64,000 bases of DNA from Azospirillum sp. (GTDB lineage: Bacteria > Pseudomonadota > Alphaproteobacteria > Azospirillales > Azospirillaceae): NCBI GenBank assembly GCA_016124535.1, contig WGNK01000006.1, positions 156,818 to 220,817 of the forward strand, given 5' to 3'. Made by a program: the position numbers and the translations under genes. Below the pieces are notes generated by a model. It was not told the origin of the DNA. It worked only from the letters and a program-made list of their open reading frames with translations, and did no database searches. Shown in pieces: positions 1 through 8,901 of the stretch (the first letter of the stretch is position 1; each line of letters starts with the position of its first letter).

Positions 1-15
1 CCAGAGAGCACCGGG

Positions 16-1560
16 ATGACCCAGCCCCAGGCCCTGGAACTGCGCAGGATCGACAAGTGGTTCGGTGCCAACCACGCTTGCCGGGCGGTGTCGCTGAGTG
101 TGGCGGCGGGGACGATCCACGGCATCGTCGGCGAAAATGGTGCCGGCAAATCGACCGTCATGAACATCGCCTATGGCCGGCTGCGCCCGGATCGCGGCGA
201 AGTTCGGGCCTTTGGCCACCTGCTCGCCGCCGCCAGCCCGCGCGATGCCATCGCCGCCGGCATCGGCATGGTCCACCAGCACTTCATGCTGGTGGACTCG
301 CTGAGCGTGCTGGAGAACGTGCAACTCGGCGCCGAGGGCGGCTTTCGGCTCGCCCGCGGACGCGACCGCCTGCGGGCCGCCCTGGAACGGCTGCAGCGCG
401 ATTTCCGCCTGGAGGTGCCGCTCGACCGCGCGGTCGGCGACCTGGCGGTCGGCCTGCGCCAGCGGGTTGAAATCCTCAAGGCGCTGGTGCGGGGCGCTGA
501 ATTGCTGATCCTCGACGAACCGACCGCGGTGCTGACCCCGGGTGAGACCGCGCATTTCTTCGAGATCCTGCGCTCGCTCGCCGGCCGGGGCAAAACCGTC
601 GTGATGATCAGCCACAAACTGGGCGAGATCATCAGCCTGACCGATGCGGTCACCGTGATGCGCCGGGGTGCCGTGGTCGGCGAGCGCCGCACTGCCGAAA
701 CCGATGTCGATGACTTGGCCCGGCTGATGGTCGGCCGGCCGGTGCAGCTGCGCGTCGACCGTCCCCCGGCGCGACCGGGGCCAAGTATTCTGGAGGTCTC
801 CGGGCTGCGCGTGACCGACCACGCCGGCCGGCCGCTGGTGTCCGATGTCTCGTTCAACGTCCGTGCCGGCGAGATCGTCGGCGTCGCCGGGGTCGCCGGG
901 AACGGCCAGTCGGAGCTGCTGGAGACCTTGGCCGGGCTCCGCCGCCATGCCGCGGGCACGGTCGCGGTCGCCGGCCGAATCCTTGATACCGGCGCCGGCG
1001 CCCTGCCCGCCAGGGCGCTACGCGCGGCCGGTGTTGCCCATGTTCCCGAAGACCGCCAAAAGGTCGGGCTGGTCACCGCCTTCACCGCGGCGGAGTCGGC
1101 GATCCTCGGCTACCACGACGATCCTGCCTATGGCCGGGTGCTGCTCGACACTGCCGCCGTGACCGCCACCTGCCGCCGCTATATCGCCGAGTTCGACATC
1201 CGGCCGCCCGAGCCGACCCTGGCCACCGGCGATTTCTCCGGCGGCAACCAGCAAAAGCTGGTACTGGCCCGCGAATTGGGCCACCAGCCGACGCTCTTGC
1301 TGATCGGCCAGCCGACCCGCGGCGTCGATATCGGCGCCATCGAGTTCATTCACCGCCGCCTGGTCGCGCTACGCGACCAGGGAAAGGCGATCCTGGTGGT
1401 GTCCAGCGATCTCGACGAGATCCTCGCCCTGGCCGACCGCATCCTGGTCATGGCCGGCGGCAGATTGGCCGGCACGCTCCCCGCCGAGCAGGCCGATCCG
1501 GACCGGCTAGGCCGGTTGATGGCCGGTGTCGCGACGCCCGATCATCCCTCAACTTTTTGA
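16..1560 (+). CDS. Sugar/nucleoside ABC transporter, tandem ATP-binding protein
   Basis: Energises import of a simple sugar or nucleoside at the inner membrane. The 514-residue chain holds two ABC domains, as in RbsA/XylG/YufO-type proteins. Domain 1 has a good Walker A (GENGAGKST, about 39-47), a signature-like LAVGLRQR (about 142) and Walker B ILDEPT (about 163). Domain 2 has the degenerate P-loop region VAGVAGNGQSE (about 290), signature FSGGNQQK (about 408) and the family-typical Walker B GQPTRGVD (about 430). The first signature reads VGLRQR rather than the usual S-G-G/Q form. It starts 15 bp into the window, so permease and binding-protein genes could lie upstream, out of view. None follow downstream. 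The substrate cannot be read from the sequence; the GQPTRGVD and VAGNGQ forms are common in nucleoside (BmpA-linked) systems. Confidence 0.9.
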   Translation: MTQPQALELRRIDKWFGANHACRAVSLSVAAGTIHGIVGENGAGKSTVMNIAYGRLRPDRGEVRAFGHLLAAASPRDAIAAGIGMVHQHFMLVDSLSVLENVQLGAEGGFRLARGRDRLRAALERLQRDFRLEVPLDRAVGDLAVGLRQRVEILKALVRGAELLILDEPTAVLTPGETAHFFEILRSLAGRGKTVVMISHKLGEIISLTDAVTVMRRGAVVGERRTAETDVDDLARLMVGRPVQLRVDRPPARPGPSILEVSGLRVTDHAGRPLVSDVSFNVRAGEIVGVAGVAGNGQSELLETLAGLRRHAAGTVAVAGRILDTGAGALPARALRAAGVAHVPEDRQKVGLVTAFTAAESAILGYHDDPAYGRVLLDTAAVTATCRRYIAEFDIRPPEPTLATGDFSGGNQQKLVLARELGHQPTLLLIGQPTRGVDIGAIEFIHRRLVALRDQGKAILVVSSDLDEILALADRILVMAGGRLAGTLPAEQADPDRLGRLMAGVATPDHPSTF

Positions 1561-1588
1561 ATTTGTAAGCTGTCAAGCAGAAGCTACC

Positions 1589-1611
1589 GGCCGCGACCAA
1601 GGGTCGCGGCC
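1589..1611 (+). terminator. Hairpin after the ABC ATPase gene
   Basis: A perfect 10-bp stem (GGCCGCGACC / GGTCGCGGCC) closes a 3-nt loop 29 bp after the ABC ATPase stop codon. No T-run follows, so it is terminator-like or an mRNA 3'-end stabiliser rather than a textbook intrinsic terminator. Confidence 0.5.
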
Positions 1612-1692
1612 CGGAGCCGGGGCACCATCCCCATATCAAGAGCCGTGGCGTCACGGAACCGTCAAAAATTGTTCCCAAAAATGGAGGGAGCG

Positions 1693-1977
1693 ATGCTGAC
1701 CCTGAGGGACTGCGTCGATATCAGCGATCTCAGCGAGGAAGAGGCCGAGGCGGTAGCGCTGCACGAACACCTGCCGTTCATCGTCGGCCTCGAAAAAGGC
1801 CAATGCCTGGTGGCTCACAGTTGGGGCGATGCCGCGCTCCGTCAGATCGCCTGGGACAATCTGAACGCCGCGCTGGATCATCACCAGACCGCGAAGGCGG
1901 GCTATTTGCACGCGGTTTATCGGCACACCTGCCGGCATCATCCGGGCACCATCGACCGGCGCCATCATGTTCGCTGA
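1693..1977 (+). CDS. Small conserved-looking hypothetical protein
   Basis: Protein of 94 residues. The ATG at 1693 is preceded by a clear GGAGGG ribosome-binding site at 1683-1688, which decides the start over the in-frame ATG at 1681. It is acidic near the N terminus (DISDLSEEEAEAVALHEH) and His-rich toward the C terminus; there is no signal peptide or membrane segment. The opening, LTLRDC followed by a helical E-rich stretch and HEHLPFIV, resembles small unannotated proteins I recall from Rhodospirillales, but I can assign no function. It stands alone between the ABC gene and the convergent pheA. Confidence 0.6.
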   Translation: MLTLRDCVDISDLSEEEAEAVALHEHLPFIVGLEKGQCLVAHSWGDAALRQIAWDNLNAALDHHQTAKAGYLHAVYRHTCRHHPGTIDRRHHVR

Positions 1978-2187
1978 ACCGGCTGGAGCCGGCCGCCGCG
2001 GCGGGCGGTGTTGCCGCAGCCAAGCGACTTGACTTTGGGGTTGTGCACCGCAGCGGGGGGTAACTCTGTGCACAACCCTTCGACACGGAGGAAAAACGGC
2101 TTGTTTCGTCAAGGGGCTGGCGTGTTTGCTTAAATTTTGTTCACCTCGAGTCGGCAACCAATCTCAGCCATCGACTCGCCCCTCCGG

Positions 2188-3054
2188 TCAATCATCGCCG
2201 GCGGTCTGGCTGGCCTCGCGGCGAAACGCCGCTGCCGGGTAGACCCCGAGAATCTTGACTTCGCGGGCGAAGAACGCAAGCTCCTCGAAGGCGAGCCGAA
2301 GTGCGCGCTGCTGGGGATGGCCATCGACATCGGCGTAGAATTGCGCCGCGGAGAACCGGCCACCGACCAGGTAGCTTTCCAGCTTGGTCATGTTGACGCC
2401 GTTGGTCGCAAAGCCGCCCAGCGCCTTGTAGAGGGCCGCGGGCACGCTGCGCACCCTGAACACGAAGCTGGTAACCACCGGGCCATCGCCGACACCGGGC
2501 ACCAGCGCCTCGCGCGCCATGATCAGGAACCGGGTGGTATTGTGTTCGTGATCCTCGATGCCCTGGCAGAGGCTCTGCAGGCCATAGACCTGGCCGGCCA
2601 GTTCCGAGGCGATCGCGGCCTCGGTCGGATCGCCGCGCCTTGCCACGTCGGCCGCGGCTCCCGCGGTGTCGGCATGGGCGACCGGCAGCAGGCCGAGCCG
2701 GCGCAGAGTGCCGCGGCACTGGGACAGGGCCTGGATGTGGCTGTGGACGGTGCGCAACGTCGCGAGGCTGGCGCCTGGCGGGGCCAGCAGGTGGTGGTTC
2801 ACCCGCTGAAAATGTTCGCCGATGATATGGAGGCCACCGTCGGGGAGCAAATGATGGATATCGGCGACCCGCCCGGCGACCGAATTCTCGATCGGGATCA
2901 TGGCAAGCCCGGCGCTGCCGTCATGGACGGCGGCGAAGGTGTCCTCGAACGACCGGCACGGCAAGGTCGCCCGGCCGGGAAATACGGTGCGACAGGACAG
3001 GTCGGAATAGGCGCCGGGGGCACCCTGAAAAGCGATGACGTCGCCGTTGGCCAT
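2188..3054 (-). CDS. pheA: Prephenate dehydratase
   Basis: Converts prephenate to phenylpyruvate in cytosolic phenylalanine biosynthesis. The 288-residue monofunctional form has no chorismate mutase domain, as usual in alphaproteobacteria. It opens with the family start FQGAPGAYSDLSC and continues with the PDT catalytic domain, including the conserved ENSVAGRV and the TRF motif in NTTRFLIM (about residues 174-181). A C-terminal ACT domain follows (about 195-275), where the ESRP-type Phe-binding motif reads ESYL. It lies 69 bp downstream of kdsB on the same strand and is probably co-transcribed with it. Feedback inhibition by phenylalanine through the ACT domain is expected from the family. 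Confidence 0.95.
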   Translation of the reverse strand: MANGDVIAFQGAPGAYSDLSCRTVFPGRATLPCRSFEDTFAAVHDGSAGLAMIPIENSVAGRVADIHHLLPDGGLHIIGEHFQRVNHHLLAPPGASLATLRTVHSHIQALSQCRGTLRRLGLLPVAHADTAGAAADVARRGDPTEAAIASELAGQVYGLQSLCQGIEDHEHNTTRFLIMAREALVPGVGDGPVVTSFVFRVRSVPAALYKALGGFATNGVNMTKLESYLVGGRFSAAQFYADVDGHPQQRALRLAFEELAFFAREVKILGVYPAAAFRREASQTAGDD

Positions 3055-3123
3055 AGTGTTCCCGATCGGGCCCGGAGGCGGTCGCGCGCCCGGCTTGAGG
3101 GTTCAAGGGGGACGGCGTCCCGC

Positions 3124-3921
3124 TCAGACGAGCAAACGGCGGGCGCGGTCGAGATCGGCCGGAGTATCGACGCCAAGCGGAACCGCGTCAACGATCGCCA
3201 CCTCGATGCGCATGCCGGCGGCCAGGGCGCGCAACTGTTCCAGCCGCTCGCGCCGCTCCAGGATGCCCTCGGGCAGGCCGACGAACCGGGCAAGCGCGGC
3301 CCGCCGGTAGGCGTAGAGCCCGATGTGGTGGAGCAGCGGGCCCTCGCCGGTCGGGGCGGTCGCACGGGTGAAATAGAACGCCCGGCCGCGGCTGCCGCCG
3401 CCCCCCGGCCCGGCCCCCGGCTGCCATTCGACCACCGCCTTGACCACATTGGGGTTGGTGCGCTCGTCCGCCGCGGTGATCACCACCGCCAGCGTGGCGA
3501 TGTCGACCTCCGGGTCGGCCAGCGGGGCGACGACGGCGCGGATGGTCTCCGGCCGGATGGTCGGCAGGTCACCCTGGATATTGATCACGGCGTCGTGGCG
3601 GCGCTCGGGATCGATCGCTTCGACTGCCTCGAAGATGCGATCGGAACCCGAGGGATGGTCGGGCCGGGTCAGCACCGCGCATCCGCCGGCGGCGGTAATC
3701 ACGGCGGCAATCTCCGGCTCGGCACAGGCGACCACCACCGGTCCGACCGCCGCTTCGATGGCGCGGCGCCAGACCTGGACGATCATCGGCTGGCCGTTGA
3801 TGTCGGCCAGCGGCTTGCCCGGCAGCCGGGTTGAGGCCATGCGGGCCGGAATCACCACGATCGGGTTGTTCGGCGCGTTGCCTGGGGGGTTGCCTGGCGG
3901 CACTGGTATGCTATGGCTCAT
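3124..3921 (-). CDS. kdsB: 3-deoxy-manno-octulosonate cytidylyltransferase
   Basis: Activates Kdo as CMP-Kdo for lipid A-core assembly, so the cell makes lipopolysaccharide. The nucleotide-binding start is [15 protein letters not shown]. Further family signatures are GQPMIVQVW, the HPSGSDRI loop, the VINIQGDLP metal/CTP site and [10 protein letters not shown]. The start is uncertain: ATG at 3921 (MSHSIPVPP) gives 265 residues with about 25 residues before the conserved core and no clear ribosome-binding site. In-frame starts exist further out, to 4014. It is divergent from the cytochrome c gene and upstream of pheA; this cycM-kdsB-pheA order recurs in alphaproteobacteria. Confidence 0.93.
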   Translation of the reverse strand: MSHSIPVPPGNPPGNAPNNPIVVIPARMASTRLPGKPLADINGQPMIVQVWRRAIEAAVGPVVVACAEPEIAAVITAAGGCAVLTRPDHPSGSDRIFEAVEAIDPERRHDAVINIQGDLPTIRPETIRAVVAPLADPEVDIATLAVVITAADERTNPNVVKAVVEWQPGAGPGGGGSRGRAFYFTRATAPTGEGPLLHHIGLYAYRRAALARFVGLPEGILERRERLEQLRALAAGMRIEVAIVDAVPLGVDTPADLDRARRLLV

Positions 3922-4109
3922 GGTCTGGGGTGGGTCTGTTCGTCCGGTCGGGTCTGGAGCATATCGGTTCATGCTCCGGCCGATCGAACCGCAGGGTGCG
4001 ACATTTGGTCCCACCAGTCACGCGCGATGACGGCTACCGACCCGCCGCCAAAGCCTTATTTTCGGGCGGCGCGGTGCCGCCGCGGTCCAGGGATTCGAGG
4101 AAGAAACGC

Positions 4110-4646
4110 ATGACGGGCATGGAGTTGAACAAGATTGCCGGAGCCATCCTTGGTGCCGGTCTGATCGCGATGCTGTGCGGGTTCGCCGCCGAAAAGCTGG
4201 TTGAACCGAAAGAGTTGGAACACAACGCCTATGCCGTTGCCACGGCGGAATCGGCAGCGCCGGTGGCTGCAGCCCAGGCTCCGGCGGGGCCCGAGCCGAT
4301 CGCGCCGCTGCTCGCCGCTGCCAACGTCGAGGCCGGACAGAAGGTGGCCAAGGCCTGCACCGCCTGCCACAGCTTCGACAAGGGCGGACCCGCCAAGGTC
4401 GGCCCCAATCTCTACGGCATCGTCAACCGCCCCCGCGCCAGCATGGCCGGATTCAGCTATTCCGGCGACATGACCAAGATGGGCGGAAGCTGGAGCTACG
4501 ACGATCTCAACCATTTCCTCTACCAGCCCAAGAGCTTCGTCGCCGGCACCAAGATGACCTTCGCCGGAATCAAGAAGACCGCGGAGCGCGCCGAGCTGAT
4601 CGCCTGGCTGCGCACCCTGGCCGACACCCCGGCGCCGCTGCCCTGA
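4110..4646 (+). CDS. cycM: Membrane-anchored cytochrome c, CycM/c552 type
   Basis: Mono-haem c-type cytochrome expected to carry electrons to a terminal oxidase from the periplasmic face. The 178-residue protein has one N-terminal hydrophobic segment (about 8-26) that looks like an uncleaved anchor, an Ala/Pro-rich tether (about 40-70), the haem site CTACH at 83-87 and a candidate Met ligand in GTKMTFAG near the C terminus. The fold markers KVGPNLYG and FSYS are typical of class I cytochromes of the c2/CycM group. ATG at 4110 follows GAGGAAG at 4097-4103. It is divergent from kdsB. The symbol is by family resemblance. Confidence 0.85.
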   Translation: MTGMELNKIAGAILGAGLIAMLCGFAAEKLVEPKELEHNAYAVATAESAAPVAAAQAPAGPEPIAPLLAAANVEAGQKVAKACTACHSFDKGGPAKVGPNLYGIVNRPRASMAGFSYSGDMTKMGGSWSYDDLNHFLYQPKSFVAGTKMTFAGIKKTAERAELIAWLRTLADTPAPLP

Positions 4647-4696
4647 ACCGGCAGCGACCGGTGGCGCGCCCCTGAGGCGGCTGCCGACCGACCCTG

Positions 4697-4739
4697 ACGC
4701 CCCGGCTCCCGAGTCGCGATCGATTCGGGGGCGGGGCGT
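4697..4739 (+). terminator. Bipartite hairpin after the cytochrome gene
   Basis: The outer arms ACGCCCC / GGGGCGT and an inner CCCGA / TCGGG stem form a long hairpin 50 bp after the cytochrome stop. Only three T residues follow, so termination is plausible but not certain. The remaining sequence to pepA (4740-4924) shows no recognisable element. Confidence 0.45.
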
Positions 4740-4924
4740 TTGGCGTTAGCGGGTCTGAAAGTGCCGGTTTCCCCTTGACCCGCCCTGCCCGGCCGCCCTG
4801 CCCGGCCGCGCGGGCTTGACCTCGGGCGCCGAATGGCCACAATCGTCCGGCTTGGTGAGGGTGCCGCTTGGCTGGCGTGAGACCGGCTTGGTAGGCTGAC
4901 CAGCGGGGACGGGAGGAACGGGGC

Positions 4925-6424
4925 ATGAAATTCGGCTTTGCGGAACCGACGACGCCGACCGCCGGTGCGGCGGTGGTTCTGGCGGTTCAGGAACGTTGCC
5001 TCGGACCGGCCGCCGCCGCCCTCGACCAGGCGGCCGGTGGCGCGTTGACCCGCGCCATGGAAGCCAGCCGCTTCACCGGAAAGCGGGAAGAAACGCTGAC
5101 CGTGATGGCGCCGCAGGGGGTATCGGTCGGGCGCATCCTGCTGGTCGGACTGGGCAAGGCGGAAAAGATCGATGCCCTGGCGCTCCAGGCGGCCGGCGGT
5201 GCTGCGGTTGCCGCGCTGGTCAAGGCCGGGCCGACCGAAGCCACGATCCTGGTCGACACCCCGCCCGGAACCGCGTTGACGCCGTCTCTGGTCGCCGCCG
5301 AACTGGCCTTGGGCGCTCGGCTGCGCTCCTACCGATTCGACAAATACCGCACCACCGAAAAAGAGGACCGCAAGCCCAGCCTGATCGCGGTCCAGCTTTG
5401 CTGCGCCGATCCCGACGCGGCGCGGCATCACTTCGCGGCGGGCGACCGGATCGCCGACGGCGTCTTTCTGACCCGCGACCTGGTCTCCGAACCCGCCAAC
5501 CTGCTCTATCCCGCGGTCCTGGCCGAACGCTGCCTGCCCTTGGCCGAGCATGGGGTCGAGGTCGATATTCTTGACCGGGAGCGCCTGACCCGCCTCGGCA
5601 TGGGGGCCCTGCTCGGCGTCGCCCAGGGCAGCATCCGCGAGCCGCGGCTGGTGGTGCTGAAATATTCCGGTGCCCCCGATGCCACAGACCAGCGGCCTCT
5701 CGCCTTCGTCGGCAAGGGCGTGACCTTCGACACCGGCGGCATCTCGATCAAGCCCGCCGCCGGCATGGAAGACATGAAGTGGGACATGGGCGGCGCCGGC
5801 GTGGTGATCGGTCTGATCAAGGCTCTGGCCGGACGCAAGGCCAAGGTTAATGTGGTCGGCGTGGTCGGATTGGTGGAAAACATGCCGGGCGGCAATGCCC
5901 AGCGGCCGGGCGACATCGTCACCTCGCTGTCGGGCCAGACCATCGAGGTGCTCAATACCGATGCCGAAGGCCGCTTGGTCCTCGCCGACTGCCTTTGGTA
6001 CACCCAGGACACGCTGAAGCCGCGGCTGATGGTCGATCTGGCGACCTTGACCGGCGCCGTGATCGTGGCGCTCGGTCATCGTCATGCCGGGTTGTTCGCC
6101 AATGACGACGAACTCGCCCGGCAACTGACCGAGGCCGGCACCAAGGTCGGAGAAACGCTGTGGCGCCTGCCGCTCGACGACGCCTATGACAAGGACATCG
6201 AGTCCGAGGTCGCCGACATGAAGAATATCGGCAGCGGTCGCGACGCCGGCAGCAGCATCGGCGCCCAGTTCCTCCAGCGCTTCGTCAACAAGGTGCCGTG
6301 GGCCCATCTCGACATCGCCGGCGTCACCTGGTCCAAGAAAGAGGCCGCGACCGTGCCCAAGGGTGGCACCGGCTTCGGCGTGCGCCTGCTCGACCGCTTC
6401 GTCGCGGACTATTTCGAAGCATGA
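4925..6424 (+). CDS. pepA: Leucyl aminopeptidase (M17 family)
   Basis: Cytosolic dinuclear-metal aminopeptidase that removes N-terminal residues during peptide turnover; some homologues also bind DNA. The length, 499 residues, is the family norm. The N-terminal regulatory domain is followed by the catalytic half with the metal/Lys region GKGVTFDTGG (about 262-271), the KWDMGGAG stretch and the signature NTDAEGRL (about 344-351). ATG at 4925 follows GGGAGGAACGGGGC. The stop overlaps the next start (ATGA), so a cytochrome c gene and holC are translationally coupled to it. A pepA-holC pairing is common in proteobacteria; the gene between them is not. Confidence 0.96.
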   Translation: MKFGFAEPTTPTAGAAVVLAVQERCLGPAAAALDQAAGGALTRAMEASRFTGKREETLTVMAPQGVSVGRILLVGLGKAEKIDALALQAAGGAAVAALVKAGPTEATILVDTPPGTALTPSLVAAELALGARLRSYRFDKYRTTEKEDRKPSLIAVQLCCADPDAARHHFAAGDRIADGVFLTRDLVSEPANLLYPAVLAERCLPLAEHGVEVDILDRERLTRLGMGALLGVAQGSIREPRLVVLKYSGAPDATDQRPLAFVGKGVTFDTGGISIKPAAGMEDMKWDMGGAGVVIGLIKALAGRKAKVNVVGVVGLVENMPGGNAQRPGDIVTSLSGQTIEVLNTDAEGRLVLADCLWYTQDTLKPRLMVDLATLTGAVIVALGHRHAGLFANDDELARQLTEAGTKVGETLWRLPLDDAYDKDIESEVADMKNIGSGRDAGSSIGAQFLQRFVNKVPWAHLDIAGVTWSKKEAATVPKGGTGFGVRLLDRFVADYFEA

Positions 6425-7023
6425 AGCGGGCCGCCGTTATCGCTGGGGTTGCCGCCGCCGTCCTGCTGTCCGCAGCGCTTTGCCACGGTGTCCGGGCCGG
6501 CGCCGGGCCGCGCCCGTCGGTCGCGCAAGACAGCGCGGACGGCGCCGAACTCTACGCCGGCAACTGCGCCGGCTGCCATGGCGCCCATGGCGAAGGCGAA
6601 CCGGGGTGGCAGACCGTCGGGGCAGACGGGCGGGTCAAGGCGCCGCCCCACGACGCCAGCGGACACACCTGGATGCACGGCGACGCCGAGTTGTTCCAGA
6701 TCGTCAAATGGGGACCGGGGACAACCGCAGCACCGGGTTGGGTCAGCCCGATGCCGACCTTTGCCGGCCGGCTCAGCGACCGGGAGATCCGCGCGGTGCT
6801 GGCATTCATCAAGATGCTGTGGCCGGTTGGCCATCGCGCCTACCAGATGACGCTCAATCCCGGCTTCGATCCCGCCGACCTGCCCGCCGGGCAGTGGCGT
6901 TTTCCGCCCGACTGCCAGCCCGGACGGGTCGCGGCTCCCCAGACGCCGGCGCCGCTCGCCGCCACCGATGCCGACCGCCGCGACGGGCCCCCCGATCCGG
7001 GCGGTCGCGCCGGACGGCAATGA
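6421..7023 (+). CDS. Small exported cytochrome c lying between pepA and holC
   Basis: Predicted periplasmic mono-haem cytochrome c of 200 residues. An N-terminal signal peptide (about 1-26, ending GVRAGA) precedes the haem site CAGCH at 49-53; a likely Met ligand is in the SPMPTF segment. After the cytochrome core comes a Pro/Ala/Asp-rich C-terminal tail of about 40 residues with no recognised domain. It overlaps pepA by 4 nt at its start and holC by 4 nt at its end, so all three are read as one operon. The electron partner is unknown. Being inside a peptidase/replication operon is the odd feature. Confidence 0.82.
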   Translation: MKRAAVIAGVAAAVLLSAALCHGVRAGAGPRPSVAQDSADGAELYAGNCAGCHGAHGEGEPGWQTVGADGRVKAPPHDASGHTWMHGDAELFQIVKWGPGTTAAPGWVSPMPTFAGRLSDREIRAVLAFIKMLWPVGHRAYQMTLNPGFDPADLPAGQWRFPPDCQPGRVAAPQTPAPLAATDADRRDGPPDPGGRAGRQ

Positions 7024-7469
7024 CCGAGCTCAGATTCTATCATCTTCAACGCAAAACCCTGGAACAGGCGCTTCCGCAGATTCTGGCCAAGGTGATCGAG
7101 CGGGGCTGGCGTGCGGTGATCCTGGCCGGCTCGCCCGAACGGGTCGAAGCGCTGAATCAGCATCTGTGGACCTGGGATCGCGACTCGTTCCTGCCCCACG
7201 GCAGTGCCGCCGACGGCGATCCCGAGAACCAGCCGATCTGGCTCACCGCGACCGAAGAAAATCCCAACCGTGCCAATGTCCTGCTGCTGGTCGATGGCGC
7301 GCTCGCCGGGCAGCTCGAGCGGTGGGACCTGGTCTGCGACCTGTTTGACGGCAACGACCCCGAAGCTCTGGCTGCGGCACGAAGCCGCTGGCGCACCGCC
7401 AAATCCGCCAGCCATACGCTGACCTACTGGCAGCAATCCGACCGCGGCGCTTGGGAACGCAAGGTCTGA
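7020..7469 (+). CDS. holC: DNA polymerase III chi subunit
   Basis: Clamp-loader accessory subunit that in the known system links the gamma/tau complex to single-strand binding protein. Length 149 residues, usual for the family. Diagnostic features are the start RFYHLQRKTLEQALP, the segment RAVILAGSPERVEALNQHLW, the phrase DSFLPHG and the C-terminal GNDPEAL/AARSRW/Y region. Translation is coupled to the preceding cytochrome c gene through an ATGA overlap. No psi subunit gene is nearby. Confidence 0.92.
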   Translation: MTELRFYHLQRKTLEQALPQILAKVIERGWRAVILAGSPERVEALNQHLWTWDRDSFLPHGSAADGDPENQPIWLTATEENPNRANVLLLVDGALAGQLERWDLVCDLFDGNDPEALAAARSRWRTAKSASHTLTYWQQSDRGAWERKV

Positions 7470-7674
7470 GCCGGCGCCGATTCCCCGATCCGGACAGAGC
7501 GGCGCACTCGGCCTTAATACTCCCTTAGGCATTACCGGTGCATATCGCGCAAGTTTGCCGGCGCGGTCGCCACGAAAAAAAAATGGAAACAATCCGACCG
7601 GCGACCGGCACCGTATAAAGGGTCGCGATCAGCCGACCGCACAACGACGATCCGAACGCCTTCATGGTTGAGCG

Positions 7675-8892
7675 ATGAACAACGCGATTCTGCCTAAGGA
7701 TATCCTCGCCTCGGCGATCCTGATCGTCGACGACAACCCGGCCAACGTCGAACTGCTGCGGGAAATCCTGCGTCATCAGGGTTACACCAACATCCACTCG
7801 GTCACCGATTCCCGCCTGGTCGCAGAGCTGTGCCGAACCCAGGACTTCGACGTTCTGTTGCTCGACATCCGCATGCCCCATTTCAGCGGCTTCCAGGTGA
7901 TCGAGCAGTTGGCCCCGATCTTCGGCGGCGAGTATGTGCCGATTCTGGTACTGACGGCACAGACCGACCAGGCGACCCGGCGCCGCGCCCTGGAACTGGG
8001 CGCCACCGATTTCCTGTCGAAGCCGTTCGTGACCTGGGAGCTGCTGCAGCGGCTGCGCAACATCCTGCAGATCCGCGCGCTGTACAAAGAGGTGCGCAGC
8101 CAGAACCGCGAGCTGGAGCAGCGGGTTGCCGAGCGCACCACCGAGTTGACCGAGGCGCTGGCGGTGTCGCGCAAGGCCGATCGCTCCAAACTGGATTTCC
8201 TGGCGGTGATGAGCCACGAGCTGCGCACGCCGCTGAACTCGATCATCGGTTTTGCCGAATTCATGCAGAACCAATCGACCAGCCGCTACGACAAGATCGA
8301 CACCACCGAATATGCCAAACTGATCGAGGAGAGCGGCAAGCATCTGCTCAAACTGGTCAACCGCATTCTCGACGTGACCAAGGGCGCCACCGGCACGCTC
8401 AGCCTGGATGAGAGTGACATCGATCTGCGCCGGCTGATCCAGGTCTGCGCCGCCGGTCTCCAGCCCAAGGCCGAGGCCAATGGCATCGCGATCTCGCTGC
8501 TTCCGGGCGCCGCCTGCCAGGTGCGCGGCGACGAGCGCCGGCTGCGCGAGCTGATGTCGAGCCTGCTCGACAATGCGATCAAGTTCAACCATTCCGGCGG
8601 CAACGTCACGATCGGCGTGGCGACAACCGAGGACGAGTTCGTGGTCGAAGTCAGCGACGATGGACCGGGCATCCCCCCCGACCTGCGCGCCCATGTCTTC
8701 GATCCCTTCACCCAGGGCGAGGGCTCGCTCCGTCGCCGGTTTGAGGGAATCGGGCTGGGGCTGCCGCTGGTCCAACGCTTCGCCGAGCTTCACGGCGGCA
8801 GGGTCGTGCTCGACAGCACGCTGGGTCAAGGCACAGTGGTCAGGGTTTTTCTGCCGCGGCAACGTCTGGTCAGTGGCACCATCGCCGGCTGA
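7675..8892 (+). CDS. Response regulator-histidine kinase hybrid
   Basis: Cytosolic signalling protein of 405 residues. An N-terminal receiver (about 15-130) has the acidic pair DD near the start, phospho-acceptor Asp64 in LLLDIRMP and the conserved LSKPF lysine. A coiled-coil (about 135-170, RELEQRVAERTTEL) leads to HisKA with His181 in VMSHELRTPLNS, then a HATPase with NAIKFN, DDGPGI and GIGLGLPL boxes. There is no membrane segment and no input domain other than the receiver, so it must be fed by another kinase. The stop lies 9 bp from the stop of the convergent bacteriohemerythrin gene. The 205-bp upstream gap is ordinary spacer. Confidence 0.9.
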   Translation: MNNAILPKDILASAILIVDDNPANVELLREILRHQGYTNIHSVTDSRLVAELCRTQDFDVLLLDIRMPHFSGFQVIEQLAPIFGGEYVPILVLTAQTDQATRRRALELGATDFLSKPFVTWELLQRLRNILQIRALYKEVRSQNRELEQRVAERTTELTEALAVSRKADRSKLDFLAVMSHELRTPLNSIIGFAEFMQNQSTSRYDKIDTTEYAKLIEESGKHLLKLVNRILDVTKGATGTLSLDESDIDLRRLIQVCAAGLQPKAEANGIAISLLPGAACQVRGDERRLRELMSSLLDNAIKFNHSGGNVTIGVATTEDEFVVEVSDDGPGIPPDLRAHVFDPFTQGEGSLRRRFEGIGLGLPLVQRFAELHGGRVVLDSTLGQGTVVRVFLPRQRLVSGTIAG

Positions 8893-8901
8893 GCCCCCGG
8901 A

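Noticed and set aside
2137..3834. Plus-strand open frame of 565 codons across pheA and kdsB
   Set aside because: It is the antisense of two clear biosynthetic genes with no recognisable protein segments.
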